Notes: generated by a model from the sequence alone, not told the origin. DNA of 37,472 nucleotides from Actinomycetota bacterium (GCA_030017835.1 JASEGU010000013.1:1-37472); one strand, 5' to 3'; counted from the first letter of the stretch, positions 25,910 to 35,028 are shown. Program-made: numbers and translations.

Positions 25910-26872
25910 TTAACCGGCTCCTTTTGCCATATGACAGGCGATCAGATGCCCAGGCTCGGGCTCAATCAATTTTGGAATCCGCTCCTTGCAAATATTATCT
26001 GATATCCTGCACCTTGCCGCATAAGGACAACCGATAGGATTGAAAGCCTTAGCCGGTCTCTGGTCCTTTGAGATGGGGGCCTTTCTGCCGCCATAGATCC
26101 TGAGCTTGGCCTCCATCAAATCTAACGTATAGGGATGAAGCGACCCTTCATACATCGCTTGGGTACTGCCCGCCTCGACGACTAAGCCGCCGCACATCAC
26201 GATGGCTCTATCAGCCAAAGAAGCCACCACATCAAGATCATGACTGATTAAAATGATGGCGCAGCCTATGGCCGCATGAAGACTCTCGATCAGATTAATA
26301 ATCCCCGCTCTAACCGTCACATCGAGCGCAGAAGTTGGCTCGTCGGCCACCAAAATATCCGGCTCACACGAGATGGCGACGGCTATGGTGGCCCTTTGTC
26401 TCATGCCGACGCTGAGCTCGTGGGGGTAGCGATCAAAAATATCATCAACATCACCCAGGCCAACCATCCTGATGAGATCATCCGATCTCCTTCTTGCTTG
26501 ACTCCTGGTCATCGCCCGATGTGATCTAAGCGTCTCGGTGATTTGGTGGCCGATCTTAAGGTTGGGATTCAAGGAAGCCGTCGGATCCTGAAATATCATC
26601 GATATCCTGTCTCCCCTTATCGATCTGAGCTCGGCATCGGACATCTCAAGAAGATTTTGTCCCAAGAAGGATACGGATCCGAAGATTTGGGCGCCTTCGC
26701 TCCTGTCTATTAGATTTAAGATGGCGTGGCCCAAGGTGCTCTTGCCGCTGCCGGACTCCCCGATCACGGCCAGCTTCTCGCCCGCGCCCAGATGGAAACT
26801 TACCTCTTTTACGGCCTGAGCCGGGGCCTCGCTCGATTCGAAGCTAACAGAAAGATTCCTCACTTCAAGCAC
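25910..26872 (-). CDS. oppD: oligopeptide/dipeptide ABC transporter ATPase (OppD-like)
   Basis: This is the first ATPase of the importer. Walker A is GESGSGKST, the Q-loop is IFQDPTASLNPNLKIG, the signature-equivalent is LSVGMRQRATIAVAI (Ser-Val-Gly instead of Ser-Gly-Gly), Walker B is ILVADEPTSALD, and the H-loop is ISHDLDVVA. The oligo_HPY tail contains SLHPYTLDL and CPYAARCRISDNIC. I choose GTG 26872: AAGGGG lies 9 bases before it, and it overlaps the oppC stop by 8 bases. The longer frame would begin inside oppC. Confidence 0.9.
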   Translation of the reverse strand: MLEVRNLSVSFESSEAPAQAVKEVSFHLGAGEKLAVIGESGSGKSTLGHAILNLIDRSEGAQIFGSVSFLGQNLLEMSDAELRSIRGDRISMIFQDPTASLNPNLKIGHQITETLRSHRAMTRSQARRRSDDLIRMVGLGDVDDIFDRYPHELSVGMRQRATIAVAISCEPDILVADEPTSALDVTVRAGIINLIESLHAAIGCAIILISHDLDVVASLADRAIVMCGGLVVEAGSTQAMYEGSLHPYTLDLMEAKLRIYGGRKAPISKDQRPAKAFNPIGCPYAARCRISDNICKERIPKLIEPEPGHLIACHMAKGAG

Positions 26873-27737
26873 TCTTATCTTCCCCTTCAAACTTTGGGTC
26901 GATCCCAAAGACCGGCTTTAATCCATCCGAGATGAGAAAGAGGCTGGTTACCATGATAAAGATAAAAAGCCCCGGAAAGACGGCCATCCAGGGGGCCGTG
27001 GTAATATAGGGCCTTGCGTCAAACAACATCGAGCCCAGGCTCGGATGGGGCGGCTGAATCCCAAGACCCAAAAAACTCAAGGCCGCCTCGTCCATTATGG
27101 CCGCCCCAGCGCAGACGGCCGAGTAGGCTATGGCTACCCCGATCGAATTTGGAATTATATGACGGATAATTATCCTTGCTTCACTCAGGCCAAGACATTT
27201 GGCCGCCTCTATAAAACCTTTTTCTTTTGTGGAGATGACGGAAGCCCTAAAGATTCTGGTCACATTGGCCCACTCAAAGACGGCCAAAACGACCACGATA
27301 TTGATGATCCCAGGGCCAACGATATAGATTATGGTTATCGCTCCAAGGAGGGTGGGGAAGGCGTAGATCATGTCGGCCAAGCGCATCATGAATGAGTCGA
27401 TGAGCCCGGCCCGATAGCCGGCCACCGAACCCGATATTACGCCGAGCGTCATGGCCAGGGCCATGGTCAAAAATCCGATTCGAAGCGAGACGCGGCTTCC
27501 CCAGATCACCCTGGCAAAGATATCTCGGCCAAGGTCGTCGGTACCCATGATGTGGGCGGCCGAAGGCGCTTCTTTGACGAGTTCGGGATTGAAGCCGACC
27601 GCCTCCTCAAGGGGAGCGATCAGGGGAGCAAAGAGAGCGGCCGTCATTATAATAATGAGTAGAGACAAGGCTAAAACGGCTGCTCTATGAGTTAAAAAAT
27701 CTCTGATTGCACCGCCTCTCCCTTTTCTTTCTCTCAC
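26865..27737 (-). CDS. oppC: oligopeptide/dipeptide ABC transporter permease (OppC-like)
   Basis: This is an integral membrane permease with an N-terminal span (about 17-38) and five further spans in the BPD_transp_1 domain (about 85-280). MGTDDLGRDIFARVIWGSRVSL is the OppC/DppC hallmark, and the EAA coupling loop is FIEAAKCLGLSEARIIIRHIIPN. The 290-residue length is normal. It starts at GTG 27737 overlapping the oppB stop (GTGA). Confidence 0.93.
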   Translation of the reverse strand: MRERKGRGGAIRDFLTHRAAVLALSLLIIIMTAALFAPLIAPLEEAVGFNPELVKEAPSAAHIMGTDDLGRDIFARVIWGSRVSLRIGFLTMALAMTLGVISGSVAGYRAGLIDSFMMRLADMIYAFPTLLGAITIIYIVGPGIINIVVVLAVFEWANVTRIFRASVISTKEKGFIEAAKCLGLSEARIIIRHIIPNSIGVAIAYSAVCAGAAIMDEAALSFLGLGIQPPHPSLGSMLFDARPYITTAPWMAVFPGLFIFIMVTSLFLISDGLKPVFGIDPKFEGEDKSA

Positions 27738-28693
27738 CTAGCATCGTCCCTCTTTGCCGAGACAGGGTCGCGGCCTAGCTTGATGGTGGGATCGAGATAG
27801 GCATGGATTATGTCCGTAATCAGATTGATGGCCAAAAATATTATGACCAGGATCAAGGTTGCCCCCATGACGACCGGAGTATCCCTCTGCAAGATGGCTA
27901 GATGGACCAGCCTCCCAAGCCCTGGCCACGAAAAGACCGTCTCTGTGAGCACTGCGTTGCCTATAAATAGTCCGAAGTTCAATCCAAACAAGCTGGTAAG
28001 AGGGATTGAGGCTCCCCTCAAGGCGTGAAACCGTATCGAGGTTTCAGAAAGACCTTTGGCCCGGGCCGCCCTGATGTATAGCTCCTTCATTTGGACACTC
28101 ATCTCAAACTGGGTTATTCGCTGAACGTAAGCTATTTGGGTTAAACCGATGGTTAAGGCGGGCAAAATATAGAATTTGAAGCTTCCATCGCCGATCCCTG
28201 AGATGGGCAGCATCTTTACCTTTAGCCCAAAAGTGATTTGAAGGATCATCGCCACCCAGAAACTCGGCAGAGCGATGGTGAGTAGAGAAAATGTCGAGAT
28301 GAAGCCGCTAAGTAGAGACCTCGGCCTTAAGGCCGAAATTATCCCAAGGGGGATACCGATAAGCATTTCCAGAATTACCGCCAGAGCGGCCAAGGTGACC
28401 GAGTTAGGAAGATAGAGAGAGATCAGCTCAAGGACCGGTTTCTTGTATCGGATAGAGGTGCCAAGATCGCCTTGGAATAAGTTTGCCAAGTACTTGCCGT
28501 ACTGAATATACCAGGGCTTATCCAGGCCATAGTGAGCCCTGATCATCTCGACTGACTCGGCCGTCGCCCCCTTGGGAATGAGAAGATTGGCCGGATCTCC
28601 CGGAAGCTTGAACATGATTAAAAAGACGATCAAGGTCAACCCCAAGAATACCGGGATGGCCCAAATTAACCTCTTGATTATATAGCGCGGCAA
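27734..28693 (-). CDS. oppB: oligopeptide/dipeptide ABC transporter permease (OppB-like)
   Basis: This is the partner permease. It begins PRYIIKRLIWAIPVFLGLTLIVF, the usual OppB N-terminal span, followed by LPGDPA, and contains the BPD domain with an EAA loop (YIRAARAKGLSETSIRFHALR). It has six predicted spans in about 319 residues. TTG 28693 has AAGGGG 5 bases upstream and yields the family N-terminus. The longest frame begins 30 bases earlier but places that ribosome site within its codons. It is followed by oppC with a 4-base overlap. Confidence 0.92.
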   Translation of the reverse strand: MPRYIIKRLIWAIPVFLGLTLIVFLIMFKLPGDPANLLIPKGATAESVEMIRAHYGLDKPWYIQYGKYLANLFQGDLGTSIRYKKPVLELISLYLPNSVTLAALAVILEMLIGIPLGIISALRPRSLLSGFISTFSLLTIALPSFWVAMILQITFGLKVKMLPISGIGDGSFKFYILPALTIGLTQIAYVQRITQFEMSVQMKELYIRAARAKGLSETSIRFHALRGASIPLTSLFGLNFGLFIGNAVLTETVFSWPGLGRLVHLAILQRDTPVVMGATLILVIIFLAINLITDIIHAYLDPTIKLGRDPVSAKRDDAR

Positions 28694-28771
28694 TTTTGCC
28701 CCTTTGTAACCGCTTTTTAGCAATCGTGGGTTTTGATGATTAAGCTTGGTGATATTGTAACTTAGGTGAAC

Positions 28772-30394
28772 CTATCTTGATAACCAGACCAGATCATAGG
28801 GGGTCTCTTCCATGCCGGTCCTGATATATCCTTCTACATTTTCAGCTATTATCCTATTGGAGCCATAGAAGGCGATCGGGATATAGGGCATGTCATTTAA
28901 GACCAGCCGTTCTATCTTGCGATACATCTCGATCCTCTTTGTGCTGTCAAGCTCGCCTCGGGCCGCTATCAACATCTCATCAAGATCGGGATTTTTGTAG
29001 AAGGAGAGGTTGTCATAGCCCGCATTTTTGGAATAGAAGAGGGGGTAGAGAAAACAATCAGCGGTCGGATAGTCCGCCGTCCAACCCATCCGATAGAAAG
29101 AGAGCTCACCCGCCTGGATCTTATCATAGAGGGCTGCCACCTCAAAACCGGATATATCGAAATCGATCCCGACCTCTTTGGCGTTTGCCTGTATGGCCTG
29201 GGCGATGCGATCATGGCCGAGACCAACATTGTAACTCAAGAGGATATCAACCAGTCCTTCTCCCTTGGGGTAACCCGCCCTCTCCAGCAGCTCGGCCGCT
29301 TCGCCCAAATCAAAATCTGCATCCATTGCGTCCTCTTGAAAGCCCGGCATCCCCTTGGGCAAAATACCCGTTGCTGGCAGGTATGAGCCCTCAAATATCG
29401 CCTTAGTTATGGCCTCTCTGTCGATGGTGTGGGCGATCGCCCTCCGTAAATCCGGGTTATCCTTGAACGGCCCAAGCTGCGTGTTGAAGCCGTAAAAATA
29501 GAGACTTAAAGCCGGTTCGCTTATGACCCGCTCGCCATATCTCTTTTTAGCCTCTTTCAGCCGGCCAATGGGGATGGGAGACTCGCCAAGATTCCCGGCT
29601 TCAAATTCCATGTAACCGGTAGTCTCATCGTTGAATACCTTAAAGACCACGCTGTCCAGATAGGCTATCTTCCCGCAATAATCTTCAAAACGCTCAAGGA
29701 CTATCCTCTCTCCCCTCTTCCATTCCTTGAACTTGAACGGACCGGTCCCTACGGGATTCTCGTAAAAAGCTTTATCCTGCCGCTTGACTTCTTCTTTTGG
29801 AACCGGGTAGAAGACGGCGTGACCAAGGGTGGTCGCAAAGTCCGCGTAAGGATAGGAGAGCCTAACCTCAAGGGTGTAGTCATCCGGCGCGCTAAGGCCG
29901 GCCAGACTATCGCTTAAACCAGCCTGGAAATCATCAAAACCTTCTATTGGTTCAAAGTGGTAGGCCAGCTCAGAGGCGGTTTTGGGGTTTACAGCCCGAT
30001 TCCAGGAGTATACGAAGTCGGAGGCCAAACACTCTCTCCCGTTATGGAACTTGATCCCCTTCTTCAAATGGAAGGTGAAAGTCTTGGCGTCGCTACTCAC
30101 GTCCCAAGACTCAGCCATCTTAGGGATCGTTTCAAGAGTTTTGGGATCGTAGGCGACAAGGCCGTCGTAGATCGCCTTGCCGACTTGAATATCCTCCGAA
30201 TTGAAGAGATGAACGGCATCAAGGGTTGTAGGATCAAACAGAAAGACGCTTAAGGTGCCGCCCCTCTTTGGGGAAGCGTCATCGGAACCATCCGATCTTA
30301 AGAGCCCCTCCATGCCTCCAACTTGGCTGATCGTAATGATCATAAAGAGGATGATGAGCCCCAAGACCGCAAACTTAAAACCTGGTCTTTTCAT
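28772..30394 (-). CDS. oppA: extracellular peptide-binding protein, SBP family 5 (OppA-like)
   Basis: This protein captures peptides (or another solute of this family, such as nickel chelates) for the permease. Its 540 residues match SBP_bac_5. It has PKRGGTLSVFLFDP at the mature start, LKKGIKFHNGRECLASDFVYSWNRAV, YENPVGTGPFKFKEWKRGE, and the C-terminal MPYIPIAFYGSNRI. The N-terminus has basic residues and a hydrophobic stretch (about 8-24), but no cysteine lipobox. It may therefore be held by an uncleaved anchor or released. It starts the opp operon. Confidence 0.93.
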   Translation of the reverse strand: MKRPGFKFAVLGLIILFMIITISQVGGMEGLLRSDGSDDASPKRGGTLSVFLFDPTTLDAVHLFNSEDIQVGKAIYDGLVAYDPKTLETIPKMAESWDVSSDAKTFTFHLKKGIKFHNGRECLASDFVYSWNRAVNPKTASELAYHFEPIEGFDDFQAGLSDSLAGLSAPDDYTLEVRLSYPYADFATTLGHAVFYPVPKEEVKRQDKAFYENPVGTGPFKFKEWKRGERIVLERFEDYCGKIAYLDSVVFKVFNDETTGYMEFEAGNLGESPIPIGRLKEAKKRYGERVISEPALSLYFYGFNTQLGPFKDNPDLRRAIAHTIDREAITKAIFEGSYLPATGILPKGMPGFQEDAMDADFDLGEAAELLERAGYPKGEGLVDILLSYNVGLGHDRIAQAIQANAKEVGIDFDISGFEVAALYDKIQAGELSFYRMGWTADYPTADCFLYPLFYSKNAGYDNLSFYKNPDLDEMLIAARGELDSTKRIEMYRKIERLVLNDMPYIPIAFYGSNRIIAENVEGYIRTGMEETPYDLVWLSR

Positions 30395-30427
30395 CTAAGC
30401 CTTGGCCCTCTTGTCCGTTAAAAAATT

Positions 30428-30457
30428 ATTATTTATATCGGCAAATCATAAGACCAA
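30428..30457 (-). promoter_or_regulatory. possible promoter of the opp operon
   Basis: On the minus strand TTGGTC (30452-30457) and AATAAT (30428-30433) are 18 bases apart in an A/T-rich gap downstream of the secG terminator. Confidence 0.4.
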
Positions 30458-30482
30458 CTTAAACGGGGCAAATAATATAAGA

Positions 30483-30514
30483 AGCACCCCGTCTGAGGTG
30501 ATGGGCGGGGCGCT
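30483..30514 (-). terminator. intrinsic terminator of secG
   Basis: AGCGCCCCG and CGGGGTGCT pair over 9 bp (one G-U) with a 14-base loop on the minus strand, followed by a T-rich stretch. Confidence 0.7.
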
Positions 30515-30552
30515 TGGATGCTGACTTAGGCTCAGAGTTAGCGGCCCCAATT

Positions 30553-30774
30553 TCAAAAGATAAAGACCAGTATAAGAGAGGTCAATGTAAAGACGACCGC
30601 CAGAATGATGGTTATCCTATCCAGATTCTTCTCAACAACGGTGCTGGAAGAGAAGCCTCCCATTGTGCCGCCAAATGATCCTGAGAGACCGCCGCCCTTG
30701 CCCGAATGCAAAAGGATGGCTCCGATTAAGCTTAAGGATACTATTATGTGCACGGTGACTAAGAAATAGTACAA
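30553..30774 (-). CDS. secG: preprotein translocase subunit SecG
   Basis: SecG is an auxiliary subunit of the SecYEG channel. The 73-residue protein has two hydrophobic spans (about 3-22 and 52-72) with the conserved central LLHSGKGGGLSGSFGG segment and a Gly/Ser-rich loop. The start is TTG 30774, with AAGGAG 8 bases upstream. It has its own promoter and terminator, so it is probably transcribed alone. Confidence 0.93.
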   Translation of the reverse strand: MYYFLVTVHIIVSLSLIGAILLHSGKGGGLSGSFGGTMGGFSSSTVVEKNLDRITIILAVVFTLTSLILVFIF

Positions 30775-30806
30775 ATTAATGACTCCTTTACCTTTTTATC
30801 TCCATC

Positions 30807-30835
30807 AATATAGCATAACCTCGATTTTAAGGCAA
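30807..30835 (-). promoter_or_regulatory. promoter of secG
   Basis: On the minus strand TTGCCT (30830-30835) and TATATT (30807-30812) are 17 bases apart, with an extended TGC before the -10. Confidence 0.6.
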
Positions 30836-30992
30836 TCGCAAAATTTTGCTTAAACAACTCACCTTATTCTTTAAACTTATACTCTATGGCAATGCGGTTT
30901 CATTGCCAAGACGCAAAAAAGCGGATGAAGAACGAAAACAAATAGAATTTGAGTAAGCTTTCCTTTAATCCTTGCCTACCTTCATGAGCCTC

Positions 30993-31038
30993 AAACCAAA
31001 AGAGGGGCACTCTTTTTGAGGCGCCCCTCTTTTGGTTT
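30993..31038. terminator. long hairpin between the surface-protein gene and secG
   Basis: A 16-bp perfect inverted repeat (30993-31008 with 31023-31038, 14-base loop) lies just past the surface-protein reading frame. It is A/T-rich at the outer ends, so it could terminate in either direction. A second pairing (GCCTCAAA with the loop's TTTTTGAGGC) is possible. The rest of 30841-30992 holds only an 8-bp hairpin at 30887-30908; I see no gene there. Confidence 0.6.
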
Positions 31039-31059
31039 ATCTTACCCAACTCTTGTCGG

Positions 31060-33098
31060 CTATATCAAGAGCGTCTCTATCTGATTTAAAACGGTGCTGG
31101 AGACAGCTCCCGAACCGCCGAAGATGAGAACCTTGTTGATGCTGGCCTTGTTGGTCGTAAGGAATGTCTTGGTCGCAAGGGAGCTGTCGATATTGGTCGG
31201 ATAGACCAGAACCATGACCGAACCGGCCCTCGCCCCATAGGCGCCGGCGCTCAAGGCATCGGGGTAATTCTCGCCGGTTACAACGATGGCCGTAGGCGTA
31301 CTGCCCATTCTTGACTTGACCTGTTCGGCAACCTTTTTGGCCGTTTCATAGCGGTCGGCCCCGCCCAGGCGGGTGATGGTATCGGCTCCGGTCTGGTCGA
31401 TGATCTGGCTTTTGACCGTATCGGAGATCGCGCCCACCCCGCCCAAGATGAAGCACTTGCTGGCACCAAGGCGGTTTATCTCCGCCTTGGTGTAGCTGTT
31501 CAAACTGGTCGACTCGGTAAGCAAGATGGGGCAGTCATAAGCGCCGGTCAAGGCGTCTGGATAACTGCCGCCAGTGGCTACGATGACGTATTCGGACGAT
31601 GCTATCCAGCCCTTCTACCTGACGGCCACGGCCGTCAGGTAGCGATCTGGTCCCTCAACACGCTCGGTCTTGCTGGTAGTGGCCTCTCCCACCGCAAAAT
31701 CGCTGAATGAAGTCATGCCGGTGGCCTGGGTGGCGGTAGAAGTTCTGGTGCCGACAGTAGGAGAAGTCCAGGTAGAACCGTCCCGTTTTGCTACGATAAA
31801 GTTGCTGGTGGTGGCCCCCGTATCGATATCGGCCGAGGTGAAGGTGAAGGTGGCCCCATAGTTATTGAAAGTGATACCGGAATTGGTCAACGTCCAGTAG
31901 GCGTTGACGTTCTTGCTGTCGTTGATGTTCGAACCTGTCAGGGTGCCGCTCGTAACTTTGGCCGTAAGGTTGCCGGCCGCTGTGACGCTGCCGAAGACAA
32001 CTGTAACCGGATTGTAGTTGCTCGCCGTACCCACCTCAAAGGTCCGGCTGACATTACTGCCAACAGCCACGTTCTTCTTTAATTTGCCATGGATGTATCT
32101 GCTCGCGTTTGCCCCCGATATCGAGCCGCCGGAGGCGATGATGACCTTATTTGTGCCGGTCGTTACCTTGCCGCTGGTCAGGGTGAGGTTATTGCTTACC
32201 GTTTCATCGCTGCTTATGGTCAAACCGTTTGAGTTGTTTAAGGTTAAATTATGGAAAGTAGTGGCGCCAGTCATCTTCTGAGCGCTTGAGCCATTGAGCG
32301 TGACCATGCCGGTTCCAGCCGTGAAGGTGCCACTGTTTGTCCAGGTTCCGGCAACGCTTAGGCCGTAGCTCGCGCCCGCCAAGGTGGTGCCGATTCCGAT
32401 GGTCAGATTGCCGCCCACCGTCGTGGCTTGCGCTAAAGTAGCATTGGCTGCGCCGCTTAGGCTCAGGTTGCCATTGATGGTGGAAAGGCCTGTCAGCGTC
32501 TTGGGGCCGGATCCGCTCAGAGTGAGGTTCCGATAGGTGACCGCTTTGACCGTCTGGGCGCCGCCGGCGGTATAGTTCACGGTATTGCCGGCGGCGGCGT
32601 TAAGGGTGGTGACTTCGCAAGTACCCCCAAGATTTAAGGTAGCGTTTGCCCCTTGGGTTAGGCTGCCTACCCGGTCAGATTGCCAGAGACGGTCAGCGCG
32701 CCGTTATTGGTCAAGGTGCCGTTAACGACGGAGTTTCCGGCGATGTTAAGCGTGCCGTTGTTGGTCAAGGTGCCGCCATTAACGACGAGGTTTCCGCTGA
32801 CGGTCAGAGTCTGGCTGGCCGAGATGACCAGTGTGCCGTTGTTGTTTACGGTCAAGTCGGTGATTTGATATGATCCGTCAACGGTTACCGTGTGGGTATC
32901 AAGTATGGTAACGTTATCTGCCGGGCTGGGAACGGCTGCTGTGTTCCATGTGGCCGCCACGCTCCAGTCGCCGGTAGCCTTGCTGTTGATGTCGGCCGCA
33001 AAAGCCGGATCGGCCAGAGAGACCAAAAGGCCCAAGGTCATGGCCGCCGTCAAAACCAGGCTTAACGCCTTCTGCTTAAATATCCTCTTTCTCATCAC
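31060..33098 (-). pseudogene. secreted surface protein with beta-strand repeats and two cell-wall-binding type 2 repeats, interrupted by a frameshift and a TAG
   Basis: Three consecutive pieces form one protein. The first (33098-32667, GTG or ATG start after GGAGG) has a signal peptide ending AFA, a GDWSVAATWN motif and Thr/Asn/Gly-rich beta repeats, and ends at TAG. The frame continues -1 from there as VGSLTQGANATLNLGGT and runs to 31615, so one G missing from a run of four G would explain the break. At 31615-31617 an in-frame TAG splits a wall-binding repeat (GPDRYLTAVAVR-stop-KGWIASSEYVIVATGG). The frame then continues to 31060 with a second repeat (LGGADRYETAKKVAEQV). TAG is an ordinary stop in other genes here, so recoding is unlikely. 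It is either a decayed gene or one with sequence errors. Confidence 0.8.
32701..32774 (-). repeat. 54-base imperfect tandem repeat in the surface-protein gene
   Basis: Bases 32701-32720 and 32755-32774 match at 19 of 20 positions, offset by 54 bases (18 codons). They encode GTLTNNG-type beta-strand repeats. A shorter related copy occurs near 32843. Confidence 0.7.
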
Positions 33099-33249
33099 TT
33101 GCTTCCTCCTTTGCTTATAGTGGTCAGACGCCTCTGCCAGCCGCCGGAAAAACCGATTATTTAAAGATCTCTTAGGCCTTATGGTTGATTTTTAGCCAGT
33201 TTTAAATGCTTTTTTTCTTATCTCCTTTCCATGGTTCATGTTTTTCTTA

Positions 33250-33279
33250 ATTGTAAATTAAAATAATCAATCACATCAA
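33250..33279 (-). promoter_or_regulatory. promoter and long leader of the surface-protein gene
   Basis: On the minus strand TTGATG (33274-33279) and TACAAT (33250-33255) are 18 bases apart. The start would fall near 33243 and leave a leader of about 145 bases before the first codon. I recognise no known riboswitch in this A/T-rich leader. Confidence 0.5.
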
Positions 33280-33326
33280 GCAAATAATAAATAAATATAA
33301 ATACGACGGGAGCGGGCTAAAATCCT

Positions 33327-34133
33327 TTAAACCGCTAGGTCTCGCCGGTTAAATCCCACAATGGCCAGGGCCAAAAAGAGGAGGGAGCAGACCAAGTAGA
33401 TAAGGATGCTCTTCAAGCTCAGGCCGTCCAAAAAAATGTCGGTTGCGTTGAAATAATAGAAGAGAGAGGCCGCCTCGTAAGGCTCGAGCTTATCGACCAG
33501 AGCGGCCAAGGTATCGGCCAAGTACATCATCACGGCTATGCTGCTCGTCAGGCCGAGGGTTAAACCCCGCTTGCCGGTAGCCGAGCCCAAGGCGAAAGCC
33601 AATGAAGAGAAGGAGAGACCGAGCAGAAAGAGACCCAAGCAGGCCTGGGCCAGCTTGAGGAGGTTGATATCGATCTTGAGCAGCAATAGGGGCAAGGACA
33701 TGCCGAGGTAGAACGAGGCCGAGATGACGATGAGACCAACCACTCCGGCCAAATACTTCTCCACCGCTACCCTCGTGCGGCCTATGGGATGGGAGAGCAA
33801 GAGGTCGATGGTGCCCTTCTCCTCCTCGCCGGCGATGACGCCCGCCCCAAAACCGACTGAGAAGAAGAGTATCAGTATCGGGCCCATCATGGAAAAGAGC
33901 TCGGCGTTCAAGAAGCCCTCTATCGTTGAGATGCTCAAAGCATCGCTCAAGTTGAAGGCCGCCTTCAGTTCGTCGGGCCAGACCTCCATGTAGTTGGAGA
34001 GCTCCAATGAAGCCTTCTCGACCGTGGGAAAGAGGGCCACGATGAAGGCACCGGTCAGGGCGAGCCCTATGCTCCACCAGATGATGGACTTCTTTCTTTC
34101 CCAGAGGGTCTTTAAGAAAATATTATGAAACAT
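33327..34133 (-). CDS. ABC-2 type transporter permease
   Basis: This is the membrane half of an exporter. The 268-residue protein has a basic N-terminus (FLKTLWERKKSIIWW), about six spans, a large extracytoplasmic loop after the first span (about 38-80) and the ABC-2 family motif GEEEKGTIDLLLSHPIGRTR before the third span. It overlaps the ATPase gene by 11 bases, so they are coupled. The substrate is unknown; lipid, polysaccharide or antibiotic export are all possible for this family. No dedicated terminator is evident. Confidence 0.85.
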   Translation of the reverse strand: MFHNIFLKTLWERKKSIIWWSIGLALTGAFIVALFPTVEKASLELSNYMEVWPDELKAAFNLSDALSISTIEGFLNAELFSMMGPILILFFSVGFGAGVIAGEEEKGTIDLLLSHPIGRTRVAVEKYLAGVVGLIVISASFYLGMSLPLLLLKIDINLLKLAQACLGLFLLGLSFSSLAFALGSATGKRGLTLGLTSSIAVMMYLADTLAALVDKLEPYEAASLFYYFNATDIFLDGLSLKSILIYLVCSLLFLALAIVGFNRRDLAV

Positions 34134-35028
34134 CGGCCTCTTCCTCTTCGTAGAAGTCCAAAAATATCTCCTCTAGGTTGGGCTCATGGGTGATGAGATT
34201 TACCACCTCAAACTGAGCGGCCCTCTTGATCAGCGGATCAAGCGAGCCCTTCACCTTGCAGCGCAAGGTTTTGTTATCTATCATCAAGTCTTGCACCCCG
34301 CCAACTCCCATGAAGTCTACCGTGGTTATAGGAGACGCGAAGTGTATCTCTAGGCTGCGCAGAGCCACGGCCTTTAGCTCGGATATCTCCTTTACGGTTA
34401 TGAGCCGCCCCTCGCGGATGACGCCGACGCGATCGCAGATCTTCTCCACCTCGGGCATGATGTGGGATGATAAGAAGACCGTTCGCCCCTTTCGCTTGAA
34501 TTCGCTTATCATGCGGTAGAACTCGTGCTGGACCAAGGGGTCGAGTCCTTTGGTCGGCTCATCCAAGATGAGAAGTCTGGGACTATTCATGAAGGCTTGG
34601 ACGAGCCCAAGCTTCTGTTTGTTCCCGCTGGAATAGGCGCCTATCCGGCGGGTGATATCCAGATCCAGACGCTCGGCCAGTTCATTCACGTAAGCCCAAT
34701 CAACCCCGCCCCTAAGACGGCCAAAGTAAATGATGAGATCTTTGGCCGTCATCTCTTCGTAAAGGGCAAGTTCGCCAGGGACATAGCCGATCTCATTTCG
34801 GGCTTGAAGCCCCTCTGTGTTCACGTCAAAGCCGAATATGGTGGCGCTGCCTATCATCGGCCGGATGAGATCGAGAAGAAGACGGATGGTGGTGCTTTTG
34901 CCCGCTCCATTCGGCCCCAAATAGCCGAATACTTCACCAGACAGGACTTCCAGGTTGACATCGATTATCCCGCGAGTCTTGCCGTAATATTTGGTCAGGT
35001 TGGTGGTCTTGATAACCGCTTGGCTCAT
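34123..35028 (-). CDS. ABC-2 type transporter ATPase
   Basis: This is the ATPase partner of the downstream permease. Walker A is GPNGAGKST, the signature is YSSGNKQKLGL (a common exporter variant of LSGGQ), Walker B is LLILDEP and the switch histidine is in SSHIMPEVE. The C-terminal extension of about 80 residues after the nucleotide-binding core is typical of CcmA/NatA-like exporters. It has 301 residues from an ATG with GGGGC upstream. In the 138-base upstream gap a weak TTGATT/TAGAAA pair could be a promoter. Substrate unknown. Confidence 0.88.
   Translation of the reverse strand: MSQAVIKTTNLTKYYGKTRGIIDVNLEVLSGEVFGYLGPNGAGKSTTIRLLLDLIRPMIGSATIFGFDVNTEGLQARNEIGYVPGELALYEEMTAKDLIIYFGRLRGGVDWAYVNELAERLDLDITRRIGAYSSGNKQKLGLVQAFMNSPRLLILDEPTKGLDPLVQHEFYRMISEFKRKGRTVFLSSHIMPEVEKICDRVGVIREGRLITVKEISELKAVALRSLEIHFASPITTVDFMGVGGVQDLMIDNKTLRCKVKGSLDPLIKRAAQFEVVNLITHEPNLEEIFLDFYEEEEADVS

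Noticed and set aside
28939-29406. 155-codon plus-strand frame inside oppA
   Set aside because: Antisense, low-complexity Pro/Arg-rich translation, with no start context.
31615-31617. UAG recoding (pyrrolysine or suppressor) in the surface protein
   Set aside because: TAG ends serA, ilvC, ilvD, infC, fur and cbiM normally, and the same gene also has a frameshift. Decay or sequence error is simpler.
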